A DNA stretch of 64,000 bases from Glandiceps talaboti (taxonomy: Eukaryota > Hemichordata > Enteropneusta > Spengelidae), in the NCBI RefSeq assembly GCF_964340395.1, contig NC_135563.1, positions 5,217,922 to 5,281,921 on the forward strand. Direction: 5' to 3'. The notes under the pieces are model-generated. The model was not told the DNA's origin and did not search any database. It saw nothing but the letters and a program-made list of their open reading frames with translations. The translations under genes and the position numbers were made by a program. Shown one piece after another: positions 11,641 to 21,046 of the stretch (position 1 is its first letter; every line of letters starts with the position of its first letter).

Positions 11641-11890
11641 CGAAGCGCAGCAGTCAAAGCAGTGGAACCTTCCAAAGATGTTACTAAAAATGTTTTTACA
11701 AATATTGTCGCGAGGTATATTGAATCGTCTACATATATTACAATGTATAACGTCATACATGTTCATGTCTGACATCGAATCACAACAATGTGAGCAATGG
11801 GATTTCCCAAAGAACTTACCTCAAATGTTTGTACAATCGCGGATTGCATCTTTCTGTTCCTTACACAATTTACATACTTCCATTTTATAT

Positions 11891-12295
11891 TTACATACAT
11901 TTTTTTGTTAAATAAACTAATAATATTCCACCACCAGCTAAATAAAGGGATTGGTAGCTCTTCATATTGTTAGAAGGTTGATAATAATCACCTAACTGAG
12001 GTTCATTCTTGAGATGTTCAGTATGAGGATGATATTCTTGGTATAAATCTAAGTTTTCGTCAGTTGTAATCAGATTCTGTCTTGCATGGACATCTAAATT
12101 TCTTTGTTTTGCTACAAAATCCATTACTTTTTGTCTATGTTGTAACCATGCTTCATGATCTTTATTGAATTTTTCCAAAGCTAAATCATGTCTCTTTGTG
12201 TCACCAGATAGTGTCTGGCCTATATAACCAGCTCCAACAAAGGCAGTTGCATTTAAAACTGCTCCACCAACCATCATCGCGATTACACCACCCAT
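11891..12295 (-). CDS. Small virus-like protein, glycine-rich hydrophobic N-terminus
   Basis: A 134-residue frame starting at ATG 12295. The N-terminus is a glycine/alanine-rich hydrophobic segment (residues about 2-27). The middle is charged and probably helical (about 30-70: EKFNKDHEAWLQHRQKV), and a second hydrophobic segment near the C-terminus contains YLAGGGILLVYL. The topology suggests a small membrane or virion-associated protein. The preferred start is the internal ATG rather than the longer frame, because it follows a TATATATACATA motif and opens the hydrophobic segment. It is the last gene of the cluster. Function is not recognised; it appears intact. Confidence 0.55.
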   Translation of the reverse strand: MGGVIAMMVGGAVLNATAFVGAGYIGQTLSGDTKRHDLALEKFNKDHEAWLQHRQKVMDFVAKQRNLDVHARQNLITTDENLDLYQEYHPHTEHLKNEPQLGDYYQPSNNMKSYQSLYLAGGGILLVYLTKKCM

Positions 12296-12309
12296 TATGT
12301 ATATATATC
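12296..12309 (-). promoter_or_regulatory. TATATA motif abutting ATG (gene at 11891-12295)
   Basis: On the minus strand GATATATATACATA directly precedes the ATG. Similar motifs precede the genes starting at 12566, 12942 and 13603. The repetition suggests a compact promoter with a very short leader, as in some viral genes. Confidence 0.4.
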
Positions 12310-12326
12310 TAGATATAATTATAAAT

Positions 12327-12566
12327 TTATCCTTTATAAGGATCAACTTGTAACACATCATTTTGTTCTGACATATCTTTCTCCAATACTGCTCCACTCA
12401 CAACTATTTCAAGATAAGCAATCTTCTTGAATGAAACACTTGTTTTAGGACTGTCTGGGGCCATTTTCATAGTTTTATCAAGGATTAAACTATTAGCCAA
12501 TGTTAAAACAGATATAACTGCGCTGTCATAAAGACCATTCATGATCAACTTAGTGTAGTCTGTCAT
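12327..12566 (-). CDS. Small virus-like protein, unknown
   Basis: A 79-residue frame starting at ATG 12566 (MTDYTKLIMNGL), the second ATG of the open frame. This start is preferred because the palindromic TTGTATATATACAA motif lies just upstream of it. The protein has a hydrophobic N-terminal half (SAVISVLTLANSLIL), a short KxAxDSPKTSVSFKK linker and an acidic C-terminus. It lies 31 bp upstream of the next gene in the same direction. No family is recognised with confidence; it appears intact. Confidence 0.5.
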   Translation of the reverse strand: MTDYTKLIMNGLYDSAVISVLTLANSLILDKTMKMAPDSPKTSVSFKKIAYLEIVVSGAVLEKDMSEQNDVLQVDPYKG

Positions 12567-12580
12567 TTTGTATATATACA
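12567..12580 (-). promoter_or_regulatory. TGTATATATACA palindrome before ATG
   Basis: A perfect 12 bp palindrome two bases before the ATG at 12566, the clearest instance of the motif shared by the cluster. It could be a TATA box with a minimal leader or a binding site. It is unlikely to be chance, given the related copies before the neighbouring genes. Confidence 0.4.
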
Positions 12581-12593
12581 ATTTAAAAAATAA

Positions 12594-12942
12594 TTATTCC
12601 ATTTCAAACAGTGCATTATTTTTAACTTTGAGTGGTTGTAGTATCGTCAATTGTTCAGACTTAGTTACTTTATCATTATATGATTGTCCTTTATAATATA
12701 AACCAGCTATCCCAATTACTAGTGAACCAATAGTTAATAAAATCATAGTATGATTAAATTGTGTGCCTTCATTAACCGGCTGTGGGGAAAGCTCGGTCAC
12801 CTCCATTGGCTCTATTGATTTTAATTTCTTTTGTTTCAGCTGATATTACTGCTAATTTTTTACCCCATGCAACTCTACCTGGACTTTTAGTTTTACTTTT
12901 TATAGTCACAATCTCTGCTTGAGTCTGTTCTGTATCACTCAT
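12594..12942 (-). pseudogene. Virus-like basic protein plus membrane segment, split by a frameshift
   Basis: The first frame starts at ATG 12942 (MSDTEQTQAEIV) and encodes a basic segment, KSPGRVAWGKKLA, ending at 12772. A second frame (12594-12806) overlaps it out of register and carries a transmembrane helix (MILLTIGSLVIGIAGLYYK) and a short tail. A basic leader followed by one membrane helix makes sense as a single protein, so I infer a frameshift between about 12800 and 12835. Two genuinely overlapping genes would be the alternative. A weaker AAATATATCA motif lies upstream of ATG 12942. Confidence 0.45.
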
Positions 12943-12986
12943 TTTTACACTGATATATTTAATACAAAATATTCTTTTCAAGAACC

Positions 12987-13603
12987 TCACTTTAAGTTTT
13001 TGAAACTCTTTCCAACTTCCTTCAAGTTAATTTTCAAGTTTTTTTCAAGATCTTGTTCAAGAACATGATCAAGAACTTGTTCATGTTGACTTAAGTCACT
13101 CTTTTCAATTTTATTAAAGTCATTTAAGTCACTTTGCTTAGGACAAGTATGAGTTGCAAAGTTAATGTTATTCAAAATATAGTGACACCACCACGTGTCA
13201 ATGCTAAAAGAGGACCACAACTGTATGCTAACTTTCCAGTAAATTGTTTGAATAGATTCGTGACAAGAAAATTGTCACCACTGAATTTATTCACATTATG
13301 TACTGGAAGTAAAAGTCCTACTAATTTACTAAGCCCATGTAAAACTCCATTTACAATGTTGTCACTTACGAGAGAACTGTAAGTGCTTTCATATATCTTA
13401 TAATACTTTTCAATTTCTTTATCATTTGCTTTTTCTATATATTCGAGAGTGAAATTTTTTCCCAAGAAAGCTTTTGATTGTCCAGCAGCAATAATACATA
13501 GTAATCTTTCTCTGTACTTAGCGATTAGAGACACCTGTTATATTGTTACTGGTGCTGGTGTTGATTCAACTGGTTGTAAAATTTCTGCCAACAACTGTTC
13601 CAT
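12987..13603 (-). pseudogene. Virus-like protein with premature stop and frameshift
   Basis: The frame opens at ATG 13603 (MEQLLAEILQ), is interrupted by an in-frame TAA at 13538-13540, and continues in the same frame to 13172, with AKYRERLLCIIAAGQ and a hydrophobic or amphipathic centre. Past 13172 the coding character moves to another frame ending at 12987, with ATHTCPKQSDLNDF and a charged, probably coiled tail. One stop and one frameshift therefore break an originally longer protein of about 200 residues. GTATATCATATATAGCAAA precedes the ATG. Function unknown. Confidence 0.45.
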
Positions 13604-13803
13604 TTTGCTATATATGATATACAAATATATCTGATTTTTTGCAAATAGTAGATGATAATTAATGCAATGAAAATCCATAAGATATCGTTGATTATCATTA
13701 TACCAGATCTATAGAATAAGGTTGTCTTAAATACTAATTTGCTGTAAGGAGTATCTTTTAATTGCTTGATATATCCACTAACTTCTTTTTTGCTTAATAC
13801 CAT
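13546..13803 (-). CDS. Small virus-like membrane protein
   Basis: An 85-residue frame starting at ATG 13803. It has a charged N-terminal half (SKKEVSGYIKQLK) and a strong hydrophobic helix (INDILWIFIALIIIYYLQ) at residues about 38-55. Its 3' end overlaps the start of the next gene (ATG 13603) by 58 bp, so the last 15-20 residues may not be original. First preserved gene of the cluster; upstream lies LINE sequence, so the true border of the insertion is lost here. Family not recognised. Confidence 0.4.
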   Translation of the reverse strand: MVLSKKEVSGYIKQLKDTPYSKLVFKTTLFYRSGIMIINDILWIFIALIIIYYLQKIRYICISYIAKWNSCWQKFYNQLNQHQHQ

Positions 13804-13829
13804 TCCATAGTTTTCAATTATCTCTTATA

Positions 13830-14120
13830 CATCATACCTATGACAGGAGTTCAAAGGCGCTGTACAGTCAAAATGTTTTAGAAAACAGGTAAGTCTTTAA
13901 GTTTTTTTTTAATGTGCTAATTGTAACTTATTCGCGAATTTCAATTGGTAGTTCATTCCACAGACGAGGCAAAGCAGAAAACAACGACCTTCCTCCATAA
14001 GACTGCACAGTTAGGTTTTGAGTATAGTCAGGCTTTTCAACATTTTCACTTTTCTCATCAACAATTTCCAAAGGATCAAAAAGAAAAGAATGTCTTGGCA
14101 GGGAAATGATGCACAAGTTC
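13830..14120 (-). pseudogene. LINE 3' end (CR1/jockey-group RT tail)
   Basis: The minus-strand frame 13928-14116 encodes SYGGRSLFSALPRLWNELPI, the very conserved last block of CR1/RTE/jockey-type reverse transcriptase proteins (GxRSFSxAxPxLWNxLP). An FKKxLKTYLF-like continuation follows in a nearby frame to about 13840. Everything 5' of this is missing, which is typical 5' truncation. It lies next to the virus-like cluster and in the same orientation. Confidence 0.7.
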
Positions 14121-14750
14121 GAGTGTACTGTTCAACCTGCTCGTACCTCTCCAACCAGGACACTTGTCAGATCATGACAAAACATTTTCAAACACAGTCA
14201 GTTTTGTTGGCCTGTTGTACATATATATATTTGTTCTTGTCTCTGTTTCTTTCATAATTTTTTTTAAATATTACTTCATGTAAGGGTTCAAACATAACTA
14301 AACATAAAATTATACATATATATACATGTATTACCTAGCTACCACACTAGTTACAGAACATGCCATGTAAATGTTTGGCTGTTTCACCATCAGTGCTTCA
14401 CTTATTTTGCACTTTGGGGCAAAGTGAACTTGAAGGTTTTGTAATGGTAATCGTCATACTATTAGATAGTTTATAAAAGAACTTAATTTAAATTGTTCTA
14501 GTCTCTTCAGTATGAATTTGTCAGAAGGGGTAAATATACTTCCTATTTCGGACACTACATGTATCGACACCACAAATCAAATTCAAGTTTCTATTTCTAG
14601 GTATGACCTCCTAAAGTGCTCTAACTTACCAGCGACTTTACTATACATGCAATATCAATGCCCCTATACCAATGTTACAGGCCCGCTTTGATAACATGGA
14701 AAACTTATTTACAAAGTTATATTTACTTTAGCTTTTCGAAGCTTGGCAAT

Positions 14751-15275
14751 ATTACCTCAGAGGCTATGAATAACCTAAAAATTGCCTAAATAGAAACAAA
14801 AAACTCCAGATCTGCCAGGGGGAAACCCCTTGGACTCCATCACCCCAGAGGCCACCCATTCGTTAAACCAACAATGAGATTCACCAAAATTGGTAAAAAA
14901 AACTTCAAAAGCTTCTAGGACCCCATAAGAGGTAGACATGTCCCAATCTTAAATCAAAGTTCTTTCCTCCACCTCTTAATGTCAAGATGCTATGAAACTT
15001 TATTTCAAAAATGTTTCAACCTTATGTAGTTGCTTTTTACATGTTAGAGCTGTCTTGTAAAGCTTGCAAATTATTGTCTGAAAGTGTCTGTGAATAGCCT
15101 TAAGAATTGCCTTTAGGAGTAAAAATCCTCCAGGGCTTCTAGGGGGAGACCTAGGGGAGACCCCCTAGAACCCCCCCCCCACACACACACACACATACAC
15201 AAGAGGTGGACATATCCCAGTCTCAAAGCTCTTCCCTCTACAGCTTACTGTCAGATGCTATGAAACTTTATTCAC
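14751..15275. repeat. Diverged tandem duplication, two units
   Basis: Two adjacent segments, about 14751-15006 and 15080-15275, share the same order of landmarks: GAATARCCT, AATTGCCT, a CCAG...GGGGGA block, GTGGACATRTCCCA, CTCTTCCCTC-like sequence and GATGCTATGAAACTTTATT. The second unit also carries a poly-C/(CA)n run at 15168-15197. No coding frame. This is an old duplication or two copies of a repeat. Confidence 0.6.
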
Positions 15276-15830
15276 GGGGGTCAGTAACTTTTTGTCGGCC
15301 CAATGAAAAAAAAACACTGACCACCCCTATCCCCTCAGGTTGGAGAAACTGACCGGTCTGTCTGAATGTTTGAGCTCACCAATCAAGTTTCCGATTTGCA
15401 TTTTCAGTGTGTCATGGTATAAAAACTGTCAATGATGTTTATTTAATTGAAAATCAAACATGTATGAAATATGTAGTTTTCTAAATATAATCTCTGTGTG
15501 ATAGAACAGCATCTTTTTACTCTCTGTATTACCCTGTGCGAAAACCAAACAGAAAATTGTGGCAACAAAAGTAGGTGTTCAACATTGACGTAAAAAAAAT
15601 CCGGATATCTCAAAGAAGGAAAGAAAAAAGTTGCCAGCATAAGCGTAGGAGAAAAAATAATAATTCACAGGCAAGGAGGTGGGAAAAAAATAATGACTCT
15701 CCACCAATCTTCCAAGTTCCCCCCTCCCAGGATATCGAATGGTCTACCTCTAATGCAACCATTTTTTGTCTCGTTTCTTGCCCGGCGCCTCCAGGGTCCG
15801 CTATACTTACTCGCGTGTCTGCTTGACTTC

Positions 15831-16256
15831 CTAACACACAATAAACATAAGCCTCGAATCTGTATTTTGAAGTTTAAACCAACACCAAGTCCTTAACGTT
15901 GGATCTTCATACATTGTGCCATTGTATTTGTGTTGTGTTTCTTTTACATGTGCTTTACCTCCCCACCACTCAAATCCTACTCCAATGCCACCGTTTCCTA
16001 CCCTGTCATATGTGCACCTGAAATCTACGTTGTAATCTATGCCAAATTCATCACATATCCCGTGATAGGCCGGTACATCGTATAAATTATCGGCCTTAGT
16101 AAATGTATCAACATCAGGTAGTGGACAAGACATTTCATTCAATATTCTTCTCACCGTAAAGTACATGTGGAATCTAAAAAATGACTGAATCTGTTTAGGG
16201 ATGTTCTCATTATATATACCGATGATCGTGAATACTAACACCGCATCCGGTTGTGG
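15831..16256 (-). CDS. Terminal exon of an unrecognised protein gene
   Basis: The minus strand has a consistent splice acceptor (TTGTTGTTTTTCTAG ending at 16257) followed by an open frame of 141 codons to TAG at 15831. There is no ATG near its 5' end, so it needs an upstream exon. The product looks genuine: VLVFTIIGIYNENIPKQIQS, FHMYFTVRRIL, then an aromatic- and cysteine-bearing part with YHGICDEFGIDYNVDFRCTY and GGIGVGFEWWGGKAHV. A TTTATT at 15437 (AATAAA on this strand) could be the polyadenylation signal. Upstream exons on the minus strand were not located. I do not recognise the family. An orphan exon fragment is possible. Confidence 0.45.
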   Translation of the reverse strand, partial: PQPDAVLVFTIIGIYNENIPKQIQSFFRFHMYFTVRRILNEMSCPLPDVDTFTKADNLYDVPAYHGICDEFGIDYNVDFRCTYDRVGNGGIGVGFEWWGGKAHVKETQHKYNGTMYEDPTLRTWCWFKLQNTDSRLMFIVC

Positions 16257-16398
16257 CTAGAAAAACAACAATATTTAACTGTTGATCCCAGTAATGCATA
16301 TTTGGTCCTTTCAACCACTGCATATTTATAAATTAATATGTAGTCTTTGGATATATCCCTCAGCTTTATAGTGAATCGATCAGTTTCACTTACATAAA

Positions 16399-16659
16399 TC
16401 GAAGTATGTATAATATTCTCGATTGTATGCGTTATCTTATATCCAAAGAATATTATTCGATGGAAGTTCAGTTTTTGAGAACCAGGGAAATGGAGACCAT
16501 ATACCTGGTGTTACTTAAACTGTGCTATGCTGACGAAATATGTAAATCATCATGTTTACTGCCATCAACGACAATGTTCGTGTATTCAACATTACTTTGT
16601 TTTTTTATGCGGAGTGATAAAATTGCAATGACGATAGAAACCCCCTACACAGAAACAAT

Positions 16660-16691
<32 letters not shown>

Positions 16692-16692
16692 C
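16399..16692 (+). repeat. Dispersed repeat, copy 2, with (AAC)n tail
   Basis: Direct copy of 4441-4781, starting at CGAAGTRTGTATAATATTCTC and ending in (CAA)n. It lacks the FGLCYAD-side insertion of about 6 bp seen in copy 1. One frame stays open along most of this copy, but the matching frame in copy 1 is broken, so it is not treated as a gene. Confidence 0.7.
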
Positions 16693-17259
16693 GATCATCT
16701 ACTTCAATTCAAAATCCTCAAAATAGTGAGTCACTGACCGTATGACTTTTTGATTTGTTTGTGTATTCACTCAGTATCGTCAAATATCAGTAGATTTTTT
16801 ATCTTGAGCACCGAAGAGTGATGAACACGCCTTGTGACACTCCATTGATTTCATAAATGCAGATCTAATACATACGTTCACTAATCTATCGCAGATTTTC
16901 CATAGTATCGGTATGATTTGGAATTGGTGGCAGCGATAGGATTATGCCAAAATAGCAAAACAATGCAAAGTTAGATATGAGTACATGTAAAACATGGCTC
17001 CCCTGGGGATTTGTAAAAAGTGACCCCATCCCCCGCCCCCTGTAATTACTGAAGGCTCCTTAATACTGTATTTGTTAGGCGGGAGGCAATTAAGTTTATC
17101 GCTATTATTGTATAAACACCCATCACACACACGTTGACAAACAAGCATCTATACACATACCTTCATATCAACCTTTCAACACACCTTCCGTCCTATCTAT
17201 CTACCTACAAATGTACCCTACCCATCATCCCATTCGTCCATCTATGTACATCCACAACT

Positions 17260-17260
<1 letters not shown>

Positions 17261-17293
<33 letters not shown>

Positions 17294-17355
17294 GTACGTA
17301 CGTACGTACGTACGTACATACATACATACATACATACATACATACATACATACAT
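17261..17355. repeat. Compound (CATA)n-(CA)n-(CGTA)n-(CATA)n array
   Basis: Four adjacent simple repeats that differ by single steps (CATA, CA, CGTA, CATA). Confidence 0.9.
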
Positions 17356-17740
17356 GGAAATGCCTATGGAACTTGTAAGTCAGTCCGAAAAAATAGATGT
17401 AAATGATCCGACGTTTCGAATACAAATTCTTTATCAAGGTAATTATCGGCAAGCTTCAGACATATTAGGTAAACACCTGAATATATCTGAATGTTATGGA
17501 ACAGAACGACAACCGCGCGTGATTAACGGTTATACGTGTGAAAAAAGTTCTAATATTCGCGCGCACAAAATAGGACCCAATAGAACACGCCTGAAATAAT
17601 TTAAAACAAAACCTGATTAGACCGGAAATGACGTGAATAATCTATTAATTTCAAGGGGTTCCAGCGTTCCGAGACGGAAAATGATTTCCTCTTCCTTCAA
17701 CCTCAATACTTGCTCATCACCAGAAACCATATATGCATAC

Positions 17741-17890
17741 ATAATACATACATACATACATACATACATACATACATACATGTACATACATACATGTACA
17801 TACATACATACATACATACATACATACATACATACATACATACATACATACATACATGCACACACGCACCAATACATATATACATACACA
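17741..17890. repeat. (CATA)n microsatellite with CATG interruptions
   Basis: Long ACAT array with a few ACATGTAC interruptions near 17778-17800. Cys-Met-Tyr-Val and Ile-His-Thr-Tyr frames across it are artefacts of the repeat. Confidence 0.95.
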
Positions 17891-17894
17891 CGTT

Positions 17895-18750
17895 AACGCG
17901 ACAGTGAATGTCACATCTCTTCTGAAGTTCATAGAAATAGATTGTTAGTGATTATAACACCAACTGATTTAAAGGCAGTGAAGTGTTCTAACTTTCCACT
18001 TATATTAGCTAAATGAGGAACGTTCCAATAAATAATCACATCCCCAACTCAAGATGGAAAAGCCAACACAACATTACCAAATAAATAATCAAAGACACCA
18101 AAGTCACGATCGAGCTTTATTAAGTAGTTTGACTGTAAGTATTTTAATTCTGAATACGAGGACGGATTATGGCACGACTCCCAGTGGGCAGCATTTTACA
18201 TCAGTGACTTAAAAAAACATCACCTCGTCAAACACAACTTTTAATGTCCTTATAAATATTTACGGTAATGAATGTATAATGAAACTTTGTAAAGAGCATC
18301 CATTTAATGGACAGCATTTCAATCGATGGTGAATGTGGTTATGCAAGATAATGCTACCCTGTTTATGAACTTTAAGATAGAAAGACACACTGTATTATTT
18401 TACGTGTTATCAGCTTATCACCAGGAATAAATAAATGATCTCAGTGGACTGTTACTTTGAACAGTTGCATGAATTAAACATAGGCATTTTGTCTCTAATT
18501 GATGTTGAATAGAACGACTCAAATATCAACTTCCTTGAAACTTTGGTGTTTGGGTCAAAGTTAACATGTTGTGCATTCGTTATTCCAGAACTGACACAAG
18601 TCTAGATTTGTTAACAAAATTAAACAAAAAGCTGGATACACTTAGTCTATCAGCGAGTGAATTGTTGGTGATCTTGTGAGGTTTGTTTAGAATGACATCA
18701 ACTCTCACTTTGCTGATACAATTAATACCATGTCACCTGTTGCAAAATAT
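17895..18750. other. Intergenic, no gene seen
   Basis: Unique AT-rich sequence, with no supported coding frame or RNA gene. Confidence 0.5.
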
Positions 18751-18751
18751 C

Positions 18752-19229
18752 GTGCACCTCGACAAAAATCTTGCTAACATTGCTACATTTCATCGTCTGA
18801 CTCAAACAAAAAACATACTGACATTGCTACATTTTATTTGTCTACCTCGACAAAAACCTCACTACATTGCTATTTGTTTATCGTCTGGCGATGAACAACG
18901 GAAATATTATAAAACATTATTAAATTTTCGTCCTCAGGCTAGTATTGCTATATTCTAGTATGATGTACCAAATGTTAGCATATCATATAATTTGGCATTG
19001 ATTTGTTAGGATAATGTTACTTCAAATACAGAAAAAATGTTGCAATCTTTCATTGAGCCAGACCATATTAAATCTCAAACCACCAAACAACACTTCTTTG
19101 GTGTTCTGAGATAAAATGTAGCAATGTTTGTGATTTCTTTATCGAGCCAGACGATAACATGTATCAATGCTGCAATAATAATAAGATTTTGGTCGAGCCG
19201 GGCGATGATTGTAGCAATGTTAAAGGTTT
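18752..19229. repeat. Fold-back structure built of repeated ATTGCTAC/CGTCTGGCTCGA blocks
   Basis: The left arm (18752-18895) carries repeated blocks of ATTGCTACAT-T, TCGTCTG and CTCRACAAAAA. The right arm (19036-19229) carries the same blocks inverted: TGTAGCAATGTT, TCGAGCCAGACGAT, TCGAGCCGGGCGAT. Unlike a simple inverted repeat, each arm is itself a degenerate tandem array with a unit near 45-50 bp, which is the architecture of fold-back elements. The open frame 18683-18958 across the left arm is probably fortuitous. Confidence 0.6.
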
Positions 19230-19295
19230 TTAGACACTGTAATGTGGCAAAGTTAAAGATAAGATTTTTTGTTGAACCAGAAGACGATCTGATTC

Positions 19296-19672
19296 AAATG
19301 AAATGGCTTTCATTGTACTGTCATGTTGATTCAAATGACATGGTCTCCATCGTACTGTCATGTTGGTTGAAATGACATGGTCTCCATTGTACTGTCATGT
19401 TGGTTCAAATGACATGGTCTCCATCGTACTGTCATGTTGGATCAAATGACATGGTCTCCATCGTACTGTCATGTTGGTTCAAATGACACGGTCTCCATTG
19501 TACTGTCATGTTGGTTCAAATGACATGGTCTCCATTGTACTGTCATGTTGGATCAAATGACATGGTCTCCATCGTACTGTCATGTTGGTTCAAATGACAT
19601 GGTCTCCATTGTACTGTCATGTTGATTGAAATGACATGGTCTCCATTGTACTGTCATGTTGGTTCAAATGTA
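19296..19672 (+). repeat. 37 bp minisatellite, about 10 copies
   Basis: Tandem copies of a 37 bp unit including TCAAATGACATGGTCTCCAT and GTACTGTCATGTTG. Variation is limited to a few positions (C/T in TCGTACT, A/G/T after GTTG). Copies are strictly contiguous, so it is not a CRISPR array. Confidence 0.95.
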
Positions 19673-19679
19673 TTGTGTG

Positions 19680-20300
19680 GCTATGCTATTCATTCATAAC
19701 TACACATATTAAGGGTCAGGGCAATCCAATTAAAATCGGATGTAGCGAATTGGGCACCGTGATTTTAATACCTCGGTTTCCTACTTTCATTGTCGTTTAC
19801 CTACCTATGTACTCACAGAACAAAAAAATAAACAACAAATGACAATAAAAGTAGGAGGTAAATAAAGAATTCTCGCGAAGTTTACTCCTGTAACATCAGA
19901 TTTTAATGAGATTGCGGTCAGCGTAAAGTATTGTAAGGCTGCGGTATACATGATGTATAATTTATAATTTGATTAATGTAAAGTGAGATGGCAGTATAGC
20001 CGTCGTAATTTTATTTACTAACTTTATTTCCGCCTCATAAAATATACATTTTGAATTTAATTAAAAAGCACGATTCACTTTAAATTGTGTTTTCATAAAA
20101 ACAACAACACGAGATTCCTCCAAGGGATACAAGCTTAGTTAATATGGTTTTGGAGTATTGTTTTGCTGTATATTAAAGACGCGCTTGTAGTTTTTTTTTA
20201 CTTACTGTAGCATTTGTTTTAAACTATCACTTGCTATTGACGGAACCCAAAACTGGGATTCAGGCGTTATGTCCTAAATTAAATAACATAATTTAGTATA
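19680..20300. other. Intergenic, no gene seen
   Basis: No supported gene or structured RNA. Confidence 0.5.
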
Positions 20301-20301
20301 T

Positions 20302-20502
<201 letters not shown>

Positions 20503-20509
20503 CATCTTT

Positions 20510-21046
20510 GAAGGAAATATTTATTAATTCATGTTCATATTATACGTATTTTGTTATGATAAAATATCGGCAAACCACTGGCATGGCGTAAACTAGTGGT
20601 GGCGTGGGTAGTAGACCACTAGACCAGAACATCAGAAGACGAATCGAAAGCTTCAATAGTCATTCACATTATACTAGGCTCGAGGTTTTTATGTTAATAT
20701 TTTCACCATAGTAAAAACTCCCATGCTCGGAAATACAAAAAATGTATCTAATTCAAGTCATCGTTTTCCCAACAAGTACATGGTCCCAATTGAGAATTAC
20801 CTCATTTTTTGCAAAAGTACCATCATGATGATGGTAAAAAATTGCAGTTTCTAATTCCAGTAAGAAGTAAATGATTTGTGTCATAACTTGTGGATAGACG
20901 AAATATGCATGTACTAGAGTTTAATATATTTTTTCCAGTATTGATTACAATCTGGTATGAGGAGACACGATTCGTTTTGTGTTGACCGTATTTCTCGTAT
21001 AGTGCTTGTCACGCGTTGTGTTTTTTTGATATGTAAGTCGAGCTTA
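20510..21046. other. Intergenic, no gene seen
   Basis: No supported gene. Confidence 0.5.

Larger units (their letters stand above)
11891..13803 (-). mobile_element. Decayed virus-like gene cluster (Polinton-like or related DNA virus remnant)
   Basis: Five small, closely spaced or overlapping genes all read on the minus strand, with very AT-rich spacers of only about 30-45 bp. Four are preceded by a TATATA-type motif immediately before the ATG. The products are small membrane proteins and one basic protein. This compactness is unlike host genes in the window and resembles virus-derived insertions in invertebrate genomes. From memory, unverified, similar cassettes occur in Polinton-like elements. 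No polymerase, integrase, ATPase or capsid gene is present, so the piece is partial. At least two members are broken. A LINE tail lies just beyond 13803. Confidence 0.55.

Noticed and set aside
16406-16726. 106-codon plus-strand frame
   Set aside because: It lies in a dispersed repeat whose other copy (4441-4781) has stops and frameshifts in the same frame, and it runs into an AAC array.
18683-18958. 91-codon plus-strand frame
   Set aside because: It follows the tandem blocks of a fold-back element; repeated LTxIATFH-like residues come from the DNA repeat.
19296-19672. Regular 37 bp repeats reminiscent of a CRISPR array
   Set aside because: Copies are contiguous without spacers, there are no cas genes and the DNA is eukaryotic; it is a minisatellite.
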